Shown: piece after piece, positions 6,480 through 13,785 of the stretch
Layout: each line of letters opens with the position of its first letter
Numbering within the stretch: position 1 is the stretch's first letter
Source: AP-15 sp035509615
GTDB lineage: Bacteria > Pseudomonadota > Alphaproteobacteria > ATCC43930 > CGMCC-115725
Direction: 5' to 3'
Length of the DNA: 18,028 nt
NCBI GenBank assembly: GCA_035509615.1
Contig: DATJLK010000123.1
Location: forward strand, 1 to 18,028
Translations under genes and position numbers: made by a program
Notes under the pieces: model-generated
The model's database searches: none
What the model was told of the DNA's origin: nothing
Seen by the model: only the letters and a program-made list of their open reading frames with translations

Positions 6480-7492
6480 GACAGGGCGGCAGCACGGGCT
6501 GCGCGTTCACGCGCCTCGTAGGCGCGGACGATGCGGGCGACAAAATCGTGACGGACCACGTCGCGATCGGTAAAGCGGACAACCGCGATCCCTTCGACGC
6601 CAGCAAGGATCTCAAGCGCCTCGGCAAGCCCCGAACGGGTTGCAGGCGGCAGATCGATCTGGCTCGGGTCGCCGGTCACCACCATGCGCGAGCCTTCGCC
6701 CAGCCGGGTCAAAAACATCTTCATCTGCATCGGCGTCGTGTTCTGCGCCTCATCGAGAATGACAAAGGCGCGCGACAAGGTGCGGCCACGCATAAACGCG
6801 ATCGGCGCCACCTCGATCTCGCCGGTGCCGAGGCGGCGGGCGAGCTGATCGGCGGGCAGCATGTCGCCGAGCGCATCGAACAGCGGGCGCAGATAAGGAT
6901 CGACCTTGTCGCGCAGATCGCCCGGCAGAAAACCGAGGCGCTCGCCGGCCTCGACCGCCGGCCGTGACAGGATGATGCGCTCGACCTGTCCGGTCATCAA
7001 CAGATCGACCGCAGCGGCGACCGCGAGATAGGTCTTGCCGGTTCCGGCAGGACCCAGCCCAAAGACCAGCTCGTTCTCGCGCAACGCCCTGATGTAGGCA
7101 GCTTGTCCGGCGGTCCGCGCGGCGATGCGCCGCTTGCGGGTGCGAAAGGCGGCGTCTTCCTGCCACAGGCTGAGACTGCGGTCGGCGATCTCGGCCTGAG
7201 CCAGTCTCAAGGCGGCTTCGACGACCGGCAGATCGATGTCCTGGCCTTGCTTTAATCGGTCGTAAAGCCGCGACAAGGCGAGATGGGCCACCTCGATCGC
7301 CGCTGGCGGTCCGGAAATGACCAGCCGATTGCCGCGGGTGATCAGGGATACGCCAAGTTGTCGCTCGACCCGATCGAGATGCTGGTCGCGCTCGCCATAA
7401 AGTGAGGCAAGCAGCAGATTATCGTCGAATTCGAGCTGGGTGCGCGCGTCGGCCAAGTCGGCGGCAGCCGTTTCCGAGCGAAGCGCGGTCAT
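6476..7492 (-). CDS. phoH: PhoH-like P-loop ATPase
   Basis: A 338-residue ATPase of the PhoH/YbeZ family, thought to act with YbeY on RNA. The N-terminal 80 residues or so look like the usual KH-like RNA-binding region (ITRGNRLVISG). The ATPase core has Walker A GPAGTGKT at 147-154 and Walker B VILDEAQN at 244-251. TGDPSQIDLP at about 273-282 is the conserved third motif. The ATG at 7492 overlaps the miaB stop as ATGA and the 3' end overlaps ybeY the same way, so the three genes are tightly coupled. The exact substrate is not evident from sequence. Confidence 0.93.
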   Translation of the reverse strand: MTALRSETAAADLADARTQLEFDDNLLLASLYGERDQHLDRVERQLGVSLITRGNRLVISGPPAAIEVAHLALSRLYDRLKQGQDIDLPVVEAALRLAQAEIADRSLSLWQEDAAFRTRKRRIAARTAGQAAYIRALRENELVFGLGPAGTGKTYLAVAAAVDLLMTGQVERIILSRPAVEAGERLGFLPGDLRDKVDPYLRPLFDALGDMLPADQLARRLGTGEIEVAPIAFMRGRTLSRAFVILDEAQNTTPMQMKMFLTRLGEGSRMVVTGDPSQIDLPPATRSGLAEALEILAGVEGIAVVRFTDRDVVRHDFVARIVRAYEARERAARAAALS

Positions 7493-8829
7493 GCGGCGAG
7501 GCTCCCGGACAGGCTGTTCTGACCGGCCCCCGATATGGTCGCCGCCACGATCTCGCCAATGCGGCCGGCATCGGCGTCGAGGTGGACGCTTTGCAGATAG
7601 GGGCTGCGGCCGACGAGCTGGCCCGGATGCCGCCCCGGCTTTTCCAGCAATACCGGCAATCTGCGGCCAATACAGCCGCGGTTGAACCGGCGCTGCTGCC
7701 GCGCCAGCAGCGTCTGCAACTCGGCCAACCGCTCACTTTTGACCCGGTCGGGCAGCTGACCCGGGGCCGTCGCCGCCGGGGTACCGGGCCGCGGCGAATA
7801 CTTGAACGAAAATGCCTGGGCAAAGGAGATCTCGTCGACAAGGGCGAGCGTGGCCCGGAAATCGGTCTCGCTTTCACCCGGAAAACCGACGATCAGGTCG
7901 GTGGACAGCGCCAGATCGGGTCGCGCCGCACGCAGCCGGTCGACCACCCGTCGATAATCGTCCGCGCTGTGCCGCCGGTTCATCGCCGCAAGAACGTGGT
8001 CGGACCCGCTCTGCACCGGCAGATGCAGAAACGGCATCAGCTGCGGCACGTCGCGGTGAGCTGCGATCAGACTGTCATCGACATCGCGCGGATGCGAGGT
8101 GGTGTAGCGGATGCGGTCGAGCCCCGGCAACACGGCAAGCGCCTCGATCAGCTGTCCCAAACCGCATGGCTCGCCATCCGGGCCGGCGCCGTGATAGGCG
8201 TTGACGTTCTGTCCGAGCAGAGTGATTTCGCGCGCGCCGGCGGCAACGAGTTGGCTCGCCTCGTCGAGGATTTGTGCGACCGGCCGCGAATACTCCGCAC
8301 CGCGGGTGTAGGGGACGACGCAGAACGTGCAGAACTTGTCACAGCCTTCCTGCACCGTCAGAAAAGCGGTTACCCCTTGCCCCAGCCGGGTCGGCGGCAG
8401 GTCATCAAATTTGGGCTTCTCGGGAAAGCTGATATCGACAACGCCGGCGTTTCCGGCTTGCAGCGCCTGCATCACCATTTCGGGCAGGCGCTGGTAGGTC
8501 TGCGGCCCAAACACCAAATCAACAAACGGGGCGCGGCGGCGGATCTCCTCGCCCTCGGCCTGAGCGACGCAGCCGGCAACCGCGACCAGCATGTTGCCCT
8601 TGCTTTGCTGCGCTCTGCGCAGCTTCAAGGCGCGGATCTTGCCAAGTTCCGAAAACACCTTCTCCGCCGCCTTTTCGCGAATATGGCAGGTGTTGAGGAT
8701 CACAAGATCGGCGTTTTCGGGCGTCTCGGCCCGAACAAAGCCAAGCGGCGTCAATAACTCGGCCATGCGCGCCGAATCATAGACATTCATCTGACAGCCG
8801 TGGGTCGCGATAAACACGCGCTTGGTCAC
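7489..8829 (-). CDS. miaB: tRNA-2-methylthio-N6-dimethylallyladenosine synthase
   Basis: A radical-SAM methylthiotransferase that adds a methylthio group to i6A37 in tRNAs reading UNN codons. The product is 447 residues. The N-terminal cluster ligands are Cys12 (HGCQMNVYDS), Cys48 (NTCHIRE) and Cys87 (AGCVAQ). The radical-SAM motif CDKFCTFC gives Cys163, Cys167 and Cys170. A C-terminal TRAM RNA-binding domain ends the protein (RRLPVLLEKPG onward). I chose GTG at 8829 because AGAAGGGG lies 8 bases upstream; the open frame continues to 9018 but enters the upstream acyltransferase gene. It heads the overlap-linked run that ends with lnt. Confidence 0.95.
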   Translation of the reverse strand: MTKRVFIATHGCQMNVYDSARMAELLTPLGFVRAETPENADLVILNTCHIREKAAEKVFSELGKIRALKLRRAQQSKGNMLVAVAGCVAQAEGEEIRRRAPFVDLVFGPQTYQRLPEMVMQALQAGNAGVVDISFPEKPKFDDLPPTRLGQGVTAFLTVQEGCDKFCTFCVVPYTRGAEYSRPVAQILDEASQLVAAGAREITLLGQNVNAYHGAGPDGEPCGLGQLIEALAVLPGLDRIRYTTSHPRDVDDSLIAAHRDVPQLMPFLHLPVQSGSDHVLAAMNRRHSADDYRRVVDRLRAARPDLALSTDLIVGFPGESETDFRATLALVDEISFAQAFSFKYSPRPGTPAATAPGQLPDRVKSERLAELQTLLARQQRRFNRGCIGRRLPVLLEKPGRHPGQLVGRSPYLQSVHLDADAGRIGEIVAATISGAGQNSLSGSLAA

Positions 8830-8837
8830 ATTCCACA

Positions 8838-8845
8838 CCCCTTCT
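8838..8845 (-). promoter_or_regulatory. Ribosome binding site that decides the miaB GTG start
   Basis: AGAAGGGG on the minus strand lies 8 bases before the GTG at 8829. The in-frame GTG at 8838 would abut this site, so the downstream GTG is preferred. Confidence 0.55.
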
Positions 8846-8863
8846 GAGCCGATCGCATCCTGA

Positions 8864-9715
8864 TCACGGCGGTACCGCCGCCCCGGCAATCGCCAGACTT
8901 GCCCGGGGCGCCGCCTTTGGCGGCTCTGGTACCGGCTGCGGGTGGCCAGACACGGCGCTGGCGACACCGCCGACGACACGGGCATAGCAATAGCTCGCCA
9001 GCGCCTTGCGCGAACCACAATCGGCGAAATAGGTGGGCGGGTGAAACTCGACGACGATCTCGACCGTCCCGAGCCCGATCATCGCCCAAAGATGCGGCGC
9101 CAGTTCGGCGGTGCCGCACCAAATGAAATAAGGGCGCAGCAAGCGACCAAGTGGAATACCGTCGAGCCTCGTATATGCGATCGAGACCGGTTGGACCGCG
9201 ATCGGCGCGGTCGCCTCGGCCGCTTCGGCGGCGCTGAACAAGGCACTCTTGAACGGCAGCACATGGTTACCGTCGCCGCTGGTCCCTTCCGGGAACAGGA
9301 TCAACGCATCGCCCGCGGCAAGGCGCGCAGCCATCGCATTGCGCTGGGATGCGGTGCTGCGGATCTGGCGATCGACAAAAACAGTGCGCTGCAGCTTGGC
9401 CAACCAGCCGAAAAGCGGCCAGGCCGCAACTTCGGTTTTGGCGACGAACGAGCCCGCGATCAGCGACCCGAGCACGGTGATGTCGGTATAGGAAACGTGG
9501 TTCGACACAAACAGCGCCGGCCGCTGGCCCGTCGGCGTGCCGATCGGGCGGACGTCAAACCCCAGGATCCGGCAGCACCAGCGATGATAGAAGGCGGGAA
9601 ACGTGCGTGTCCATGGGCGGCGCAGGACGAGACCCAGCGCCTGCACCGGCATCAGGCTCAGGGTCCAAACGAGATACAGCGCGATCCGCGCGAGCCTTAG
9701 CGTCGGCGAACCCAT
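8864..9715 (-). CDS. 1-acyl-sn-glycerol-3-phosphate acyltransferase family protein (OlsA/PlsC-like)
   Basis: A 283-residue O-acyltransferase of the PlsC family. It has the catalytic HX4D motif in NHVSYTD (72-78) and the acceptor-binding FPEGT motif at 141-145, plus FVDR at about 113-116. An N-terminal hydrophobic helix (about 8-32) likely anchors it to the inner membrane. Its neighbour upstream is an OlsB-type N-acyltransferase 4 bases away. In ornithine-lipid synthesis OlsB makes lyso-ornithine lipid and OlsA adds the second acyl chain, so OlsA is the likely role (inference); general phosphatidic acid synthesis is the alternative. The start ATG at 9715 avoids overlap; an ATG at 9760 would add 15 residues and overlap olsB by 41 bases. 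Confidence 0.88.
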   Translation of the reverse strand: MGSPTLRLARIALYLVWTLSLMPVQALGLVLRRPWTRTFPAFYHRWCCRILGFDVRPIGTPTGQRPALFVSNHVSYTDITVLGSLIAGSFVAKTEVAAWPLFGWLAKLQRTVFVDRQIRSTASQRNAMAARLAAGDALILFPEGTSGDGNHVLPFKSALFSAAEAAEATAPIAVQPVSIAYTRLDGIPLGRLLRPYFIWCGTAELAPHLWAMIGLGTVEIVVEFHPPTYFADCGSRKALASYCYARVVGGVASAVSGHPQPVPEPPKAAPRASLAIAGAAVPP

Positions 9716-9719
9716 GCCG

Positions 9720-10604
9720 TCAGGACGTCCATTCAGCTCCCGCCCAATTACCCTTGACATCTTTGGCTTGGCGCACGTAATGCCGCGAATACTTCTCGGT
9801 CACAAGGTCGGTTTTGACCACGATACAGACGTCTATAGTATTGAAGTCGGCATCGATCACCGCCCCTTCACCGACAAAGCCGCCGAGTCGCAGATATCCC
9901 TTGATCAGTGGCGGCAACCCGGCAAGTGCGCGCACCGGGTCAATCGCCGAAAGCGGCAGTCGGCACATCTCGACATAGCGATCGGCAAGCGCCCGCGCCC
10001 GCAGCGACGGAGCCGCAAGGTGATAATGATGCAAGTAGGACAACGGCACCGCCAAGTTGTCGGGATCGGTGCCAGGCAGACTGGCACACCCAAACATCAG
10101 ATCGATGTTATAGTAGAAAACATAGGCGGCGATCCCGCTCCACAACAATTGCGCCGCCGAGCGCTGGCGGTAGGCGGTGTCGACGCAGGACCGGCCAAGC
10201 TCCAGGACTTCGCCGGGATAGGCGACGAGCCGCGCGATATCAAATTCAGCGGCAGAATAAAACCCGCCAAGGCGTGCCGCCAGCTCGCGCCGGATCAGCC
10301 GGTAGGTGCCGACGATCTCGGGTCCGGCGCCGCGACTGTGGTCGAGCACGAGCAGGTGATCGCAACGCTCGTCGAAGCGGTCGAAATCACGTCGCAGAAT
10401 TTGCGCCTCGACCGCCGCTCGCGCCCCCATCGTCTCGTAAAACACCCGATAGCGAAGCGCCTGCGCCGCCTCGATATCGGCTGCGCTCTCGGCCAACCGG
10501 ACTTGCAATGGCCCCGACCGGATGTCGACAATCGGCGATCGTACCGGTGCGCTGCTCCGTCCCGGGGACGGATTGCCCGGCGCAAATGCGGTGCCTTCGA
10601 TCAC
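9720..10604 (-). CDS. olsB: GNAT-type N-acyltransferase, OlsB-like (ornithine-ACP N-acyltransferase)
   Basis: With a GTG start at 10604 the product is 294 residues. Conserved blocks of the OlsB/hemolysin-type GNAT family are RYRVFYE at 51-57, CDHLLVLD at 81-88, GTYRL at 99-103, ELGRSCV at 135-141 and FGCASLPG at 171-178. OlsB transfers a 3-hydroxyacyl group from acyl carrier protein to the alpha-amine of ornithine. The adjacent PlsC/OlsA-like gene supports a role in ornithine-lipid synthesis. The open frame extends upstream to 10820 within fur, but the first start after the fur stop in this frame is the GTG at 10604, and the residues before it look non-coding. The upstream 35-codon frame ends exactly on this GTG. 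Confidence 0.85.
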   Translation of the reverse strand: MIEGTAFAPGNPSPGRSSAPVRSPIVDIRSGPLQVRLAESAADIEAAQALRYRVFYETMGARAAVEAQILRRDFDRFDERCDHLLVLDHSRGAGPEIVGTYRLIRRELAARLGGFYSAAEFDIARLVAYPGEVLELGRSCVDTAYRQRSAAQLLWSGIAAYVFYYNIDLMFGCASLPGTDPDNLAVPLSYLHHYHLAAPSLRARALADRYVEMCRLPLSAIDPVRALAGLPPLIKGYLRLGGFVGEGAVIDADFNTIDVCIVVKTDLVTEKYSRHYVRQAKDVKGNWAGAEWTS

Positions 10605-10708
10605 GCCGAGAAACCGCGTTGCGCACCGGCCGTGGCGCCGTCGGGAGCCGGCCGCGCCGCCGCCGACAGCCGGGCGTGCCGGCTCGCAGCCGGAGACTGT
10701 CGGTTCAT
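10601..10708 (-). CDS. Possible 35-residue leader peptide between fur and olsB
   Basis: The ATG at 10708 overlaps the last base of the fur stop (TGATG), and its TGA overlaps the olsB GTG as GTGA. The translation (MNRQSPAASRHARL...) is rich in Ala and Arg and matches nothing I recognise. It may be a coupling peptide that carries ribosomes from fur to olsB, a chance frame, or the true N-terminus of OlsB separated by a frameshift. No strong ribosome site precedes it. Confidence 0.25.
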   Translation of the reverse strand: MNRQSPAASRHARLSAAARPAPDGATAGAQRGFSA

Positions 10709-11139
10709 CACTCGATGCCGCGCCCGGTTTTGGTGCCTCGCGGCACGGCATAGAGTTCGAGGCGGTGGCCGACGAGATCATAGCCGAGTTGATCGGCAAC
10801 GACCCGCTGCAGTTTTTCAATCTCTTCGTTGTTAAACTCGATCACCCGTCCCGACTGCAGGTCGATCAGATGGTCGTGATGGGCGCTGGGCATTTCCTCA
10901 TAGCGCGACCGTCCGTCGCCGAAATCATGACGGGCCAGGATATTCGCCTCCTCGAACAGCCGGACGGTGCGATATACGGTAGCGATGCTGATATGAGGGT
11001 CGATCGCGGTGGCCCGGCGATAGACCTGTTCGACATCGGGATGATCGGCGGATTCGGACAGGACACGGGCGATGACGCGGCGTTGCTCGGTCATCTTCAG
11101 CCCTTTATCGAGGCAGAGTTGCTCTAGCCGCGAGATCAT
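10708..11139 (-). CDS. fur: Fur-family metal-responsive transcriptional regulator
   Basis: A 143-residue regulator with an N-terminal winged helix (HISIATVYRTVRLFEEANIL at about 49-68) and a C-terminal dimerisation domain. Metal ligands match E. coli Fur numbering: His33, Glu81, and the HHDH block at 87-90. The structural CxxC of enteric Fur (93 and 96) is replaced by Asp93 and Ser96, as is usual in alphaproteobacterial Fur/Mur proteins. The HHDH form rather than a poly-His haem motif argues against Irr. GGAGA lies just upstream of the ATG at 11139. Whether it senses iron or manganese cannot be told from sequence. It sits between mucR and olsB. Confidence 0.93.
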   Translation of the reverse strand: MISRLEQLCLDKGLKMTEQRRVIARVLSESADHPDVEQVYRRATAIDPHISIATVYRTVRLFEEANILARHDFGDGRSRYEEMPSAHHDHLIDLQSGRVIEFNNEEIEKLQRVVADQLGYDLVGHRLELYAVPRGTKTGRGIE

Positions 11140-11260
11140 CGCGTCTCCGTCATGAACGCGTTCCCGGCACAGGATAGCGCAAAGCGCGACGCGCGCCTAC
11201 AATCCGCATAAGGCCTCGCGCAACAGCCCGGAGCATCAGCGGCCCGACAGGTTTGCGGCT

Positions 11261-11677
11261 TCAGGCACGCGGCCGCCGCGCCCGGGTCCCGAGCCCGATC
11301 TCCTTGGCCAACCGGCTGCGTTGACGCGCATAATTCGGTGCCACCATCGGATAGTCGGCAGCCAATCCCCACCGCTCACGGTAGGCTTCGGGCGTCATAT
11401 TGTAAGCTGTCTTCAAATGCCGCTTCAGCATTTTCAGCTTTTTGCCGTCCTCAAGACAGATGATGTAATCGGCGTGGACCGACTTTTTTAGGGGGACCGC
11501 TGGTTGCGGTCGCTCCGAAGGCGCCGTCGGTATGCTGCCGATATTGGCCAACGAATGATAGACTTGGTTGATCAGCAGCGGCAAATCACCGACAGCAACT
11601 GTATTGTTGGATACGTGCGCCGCGACGATTTCCGTCGTCAGTGCCAGCAAATCGCTGTTTTGATCGGAGTTGGTCAT
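11261..11677 (-). CDS. mucR: MucR/Ros-family zinc-finger transcriptional regulator
   Basis: A 138-residue alphaproteobacterial regulator, nucleoid-associated-like and often controlling exopolysaccharide, motility or cell-cycle genes. The conserved core is SVHADYIICLEDGKK at 66-80, RHLKTAYNMTPEAY at 86-99 and DYPMVAPNYA at 108-117. In the Ros finger the ligands are Cys-Cys-His-His; here the equivalent positions are Cys74, Asp77, His87 and Tyr92, so only two classical ligands remain. Relatives with such changes can fold without zinc. The N-terminal 50 residues resemble the MucR oligomerisation region. A good promoter lies upstream in comparatively AT-rich DNA, where MucR proteins often autoregulate (inference). 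Confidence 0.93.
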   Translation of the reverse strand: MTNSDQNSDLLALTTEIVAAHVSNNTVAVGDLPLLINQVYHSLANIGSIPTAPSERPQPAVPLKKSVHADYIICLEDGKKLKMLKRHLKTAYNMTPEAYRERWGLAADYPMVAPNYARQRSRLAKEIGLGTRARRPRA

Positions 11678-11708
11678 TGGACGGGCCCTACGCTATGCCT
11701 CGTCTCGG

Positions 11709-11737
11709 AATATAAGTAACAATCAAGCGCGGGGCAA
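11709..11737 (-). promoter_or_regulatory. Promoter of mucR
   Basis: TTGCCC (11732-11737) and TATATT (11709-11714) are 17 bases apart on the minus strand and 32 bases upstream of the mucR ATG. The surrounding 150 bases are richer in A and T than the rest of the window and include GTTTAAAC at 11786-11793 and the palindrome AACTTAAGTT at 11826-11835. Confidence 0.6.
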
Positions 11738-11828
11738 TCGGGCCAGCAGCCGATTTCTTGTAATCTCGTACCCGACGCAGTGATCGTTTAAACCCGCCCG
11801 ATTATGTAGCAAATCAGCCATTGCGAAC

Positions 11829-12308
11829 TTAAGTTGCTAACAGAAGGCGCAGGATCAGCGCGTCTGCAAGCCCCGACGAACGGCGATAGTAATTGGTGCG
11901 TCGTCCAACTTGTATAAACCCATGCGCGGTGTAGAGAGCGCGCGCCGCAATGTTGTCCTCGGCTACTTCAAGAAACAGGATGACGCGGCCGCGCCGCCGC
12001 GCCTCCTCAATGATCGCCAAGAGCAATGCCCCACCGATTCCGGCCCTGCGCTGCGCCGGCATAACCCCGAGGGTCAGAATCTCGCACTCCGTGCCGAGAT
12101 CTTGCGCCAGTACCAGCCCAACCGCTGCTTGATCCTCGGCTCCACTGTCGTCGACGGCAATTCGGCCAAAGACTCCGGCCATCGCGATGATCTCGGCGAT
12201 CGCCCGCGGCGGCCACGGATCGTCGGGAAAACAACTGGCGTGAAGCTGCGACAGCGGCGCCGCCAGCACCGCGACCGCATCGTGCGGGACCGGTTCCAGC
12301 CGGATCAT
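11829..12308 (-). CDS. rimI: Ribosomal protein S18-alanine N-acetyltransferase
   Basis: A GNAT acetyltransferase that modifies the N-terminal alanine of ribosomal protein S18. The product is 159 residues. The acetyl-CoA loop QRRAGIG lies at 86-92, LEVAEDN at 113-119 and AARALYTAHGF at 121-131, with the family Tyr at 126. The ATG at 12308 overlaps the tsaB stop by 4 bases (ATGA), which fixes the start; the frame continues upstream but within tsaB. The tsaB-rimI pairing is common in bacteria. Other GNAT substrates are possible, but context favours RimI. Confidence 0.92.
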   Translation of the reverse strand: MIRLEPVPHDAVAVLAAPLSQLHASCFPDDPWPPRAIAEIIAMAGVFGRIAVDDSGAEDQAAVGLVLAQDLGTECEILTLGVMPAQRRAGIGGALLLAIIEEARRRGRVILFLEVAEDNIAARALYTAHGFIQVGRRTNYYRRSSGLADALILRLLLAT

Positions 12309-13048
12309 CTGCGGCCGGGCAGCGGCTGCCCCGGTGCCATTGTCCCCGGTGCCAGGGTGACGTCCGGCGAGCGCAGGTAAAGCGGCCGCACGACCCCCGC
12401 CACGGCGCCGCAGCGCCACTGCCGCAGCGCCTTTTGGAGCGCGCCCGTGACCGGCGCCGCCTCGAGGACCGTCACATCAAACTGGCGGGCGAGGGCCTCG
12501 GCGGCAAGCGCGGCGGCGTCGCCGGCAATGAGGATGCCGCGGCCCGAAGCCGGGGCGACGACAGCAGCGAGCGTTTCCGGCAAGCCCGCCGCGGGTCTGG
12601 AGAGCGGGTTCAATCCGCAGTCGAAGAGCTGGAAGTAAAGGTCCGCGCGACGGCTCTCCAGCGCCACCAGCAAACAGCGGTCGGCCAGTACACCGCGCGG
12701 GAGCGCCTCGGCCACCGACTCAAAGCTGCTGATGCCGAAGAGCGGCCGGCCGCTTGCAAGGGCGATCCCGCGCGCCGCGGCGAGGCCGACCCTGATGCCG
12801 GTAAAACTGCCCGGACCGGTCGTCACCGCGATCAGTTCAAGGGCCGACGGCGTAAGCCCGGCCGCACCGACGACGTCGTCGATCATCGGCAGCAACGCCT
12901 CGGCCTGCCCGTGCATCATCGCCGCGCATCTGATCGCGAGCAGTTCGTCACCGCCGGCAACCGCCGCGGCACAGGCGCTGCCGGCCGCGTCAATCGCCAG
13001 GACGACCGGGCCGGAATCCGGCGAAGGGTGAGCGGGCGGCGGGATCAG
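12305..13048 (-). CDS. tsaB: tRNA threonylcarbamoyladenosine biosynthesis protein TsaB
   Basis: Partner of TsaD in making t6A37 on ANN-decoding tRNAs. The ASKHA-fold N-terminus VVLAIDAAGSACAAAV is at about 15-30, HGQAEALLPMI follows, and TGPGSFTGIRVGLAAARG is the family signature. With the start proposed here the product is 247 residues, near the E. coli length of 231. There is no ATG, GTG or TTG in this frame between the nfuA stop and the conserved VLAID block. A CTG at 13048 overlaps that stop as CTGA and has GAGG 10 bases upstream. The nearest standard start further up is a GTG at 13144, which would add 32 unlikely residues and overlap nfuA by 100 bases. Confidence 0.88.
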   Translation of the reverse strand: MIPPPAHPSPDSGPVVLAIDAAGSACAAAVAGGDELLAIRCAAMMHGQAEALLPMIDDVVGAAGLTPSALELIAVTTGPGSFTGIRVGLAAARGIALASGRPLFGISSFESVAEALPRGVLADRCLLVALESRRADLYFQLFDCGLNPLSRPAAGLPETLAAVVAPASGRGILIAGDAAALAAEALARQFDVTVLEAAPVTGALQKALRQWRCGAVAGVVRPLYLRSPDVTLAPGTMAPGQPLPGRR

Positions 13049-13608
13049 ATGGCGCGGACCTCGACCACTTCGGGAATATAATGGCGCAGCATGTTTTCGA
13101 TACCCGCCTTCAACGTCGCCGTCGAACTCGGACAGCCCGAGCACGAACCCTGCATGTGCAAGTAGACGACTCCATCCTCGAAGTCGTGAAAGATGATGTC
13201 GCCGCCGTCCTGCGCCACCGCCGGCCGCACCCGGGTCTCGAGCAATTCTTTGATCTGGGCGACGACTTCGTCATCCTCGTCTTCGGCATCGTGGCCTGGA
13301 GCCGCGTCGGATATTTCGACGCCCTCGGCAAACACCGGCCGGCCGGTTGTGAAATGCTCCATGATCGCGGCAAGAATCGCGGGTTTCAGATGGTACCAGT
13401 CGCCGTCATCCTGCTTGGTGACGGTAATGAAATCGGTGCCGAAAAAGACGCCGCTGACCTCGGGCAAGGAGAATAGCCGCTCGGCCAAGGGCGACGCACT
13501 CGCCGCCGCCGGTTCGGTGAAGTTGGCGGTCCCCTTTGCCATCACCGTGCGCCCGGGAAGAAATTTCAGGGTCGCCGGGTTTGGCGTCTGCTCGGTCTGA
13601 ATGAACAT
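13045..13608 (-). CDS. NifU-like/NfuA-type iron-sulfur cluster scaffold protein
   Basis: A 187-residue Fe-S carrier. The Nfu/NifU N-terminal domain covers about 1-90 (MFIQTEQTPNPATLKF, then GVFFGTDFITV). A linker rich in Asp and Glu follows, then the NifU C-terminal domain at about 115-187, with the cluster-binding CSGC (Cys156, Cys159). It likely delivers 4Fe-4S clusters to apo-enzymes; the radical-SAM enzyme MiaB in this window is one possible client (inference). The start at 13608 has GGAG 6 bases upstream; an ATG at 13620 would add 4 residues. A promoter with an inverted repeat in its spacer lies 39 bases upstream. Confidence 0.93.
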   Translation of the reverse strand: MFIQTEQTPNPATLKFLPGRTVMAKGTANFTEPAAASASPLAERLFSLPEVSGVFFGTDFITVTKQDDGDWYHLKPAILAAIMEHFTTGRPVFAEGVEISDAAPGHDAEDEDDEVVAQIKELLETRVRPAVAQDGGDIIFHDFEDGVVYLHMQGSCSGCPSSTATLKAGIENMLRHYIPEVVEVRAI

Positions 13609-13646
13609 CGGCGGCTCCATGACGGGGTTAACGCGGCCCGATCTCT

Positions 13647-13675
13647 AGCATGGGAGGCTCGCCTCGCCGTTTCAA
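13647..13675 (-). promoter_or_regulatory. Predicted promoter of the NifU-like gene with an internal dyad
   Basis: TTGAAA (13670-13675) and CATGCT (13647-13652) are 17 bases apart on the minus strand. Within the spacer, GAGGC-TC-GCCTC at 13654-13665 is a perfect inverted repeat, in the position expected for a repressor or activator that acts from the spacer. Confidence 0.45.
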
Positions 13676-13785
13676 CCCCAACGCTGGCAGCCGCTGTCGG
13701 TCCGCCGCCCGCCGCTGCCGCCTGACCGTCCGAAGGGCTGCCCGGCACCGCCCGGTTTACCGCGGTTTGTTGTTGCGGTTTGGTG

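Noticed and set aside
7402..8757. Plus-strand open frame of 451 codons
   Set aside because: It is antisense to miaB and the phoH start, both of which are certain from their motifs.
9603..10835. Plus-strand open frame of 410 codons
   Set aside because: It is antisense to olsB, which has conserved family blocks throughout.
11136..11372. Minus-strand 78-codon frame between mucR and fur
   Set aside because: It overlaps the mucR end in another frame, and its Cys- and Arg-rich translation resembles no family.
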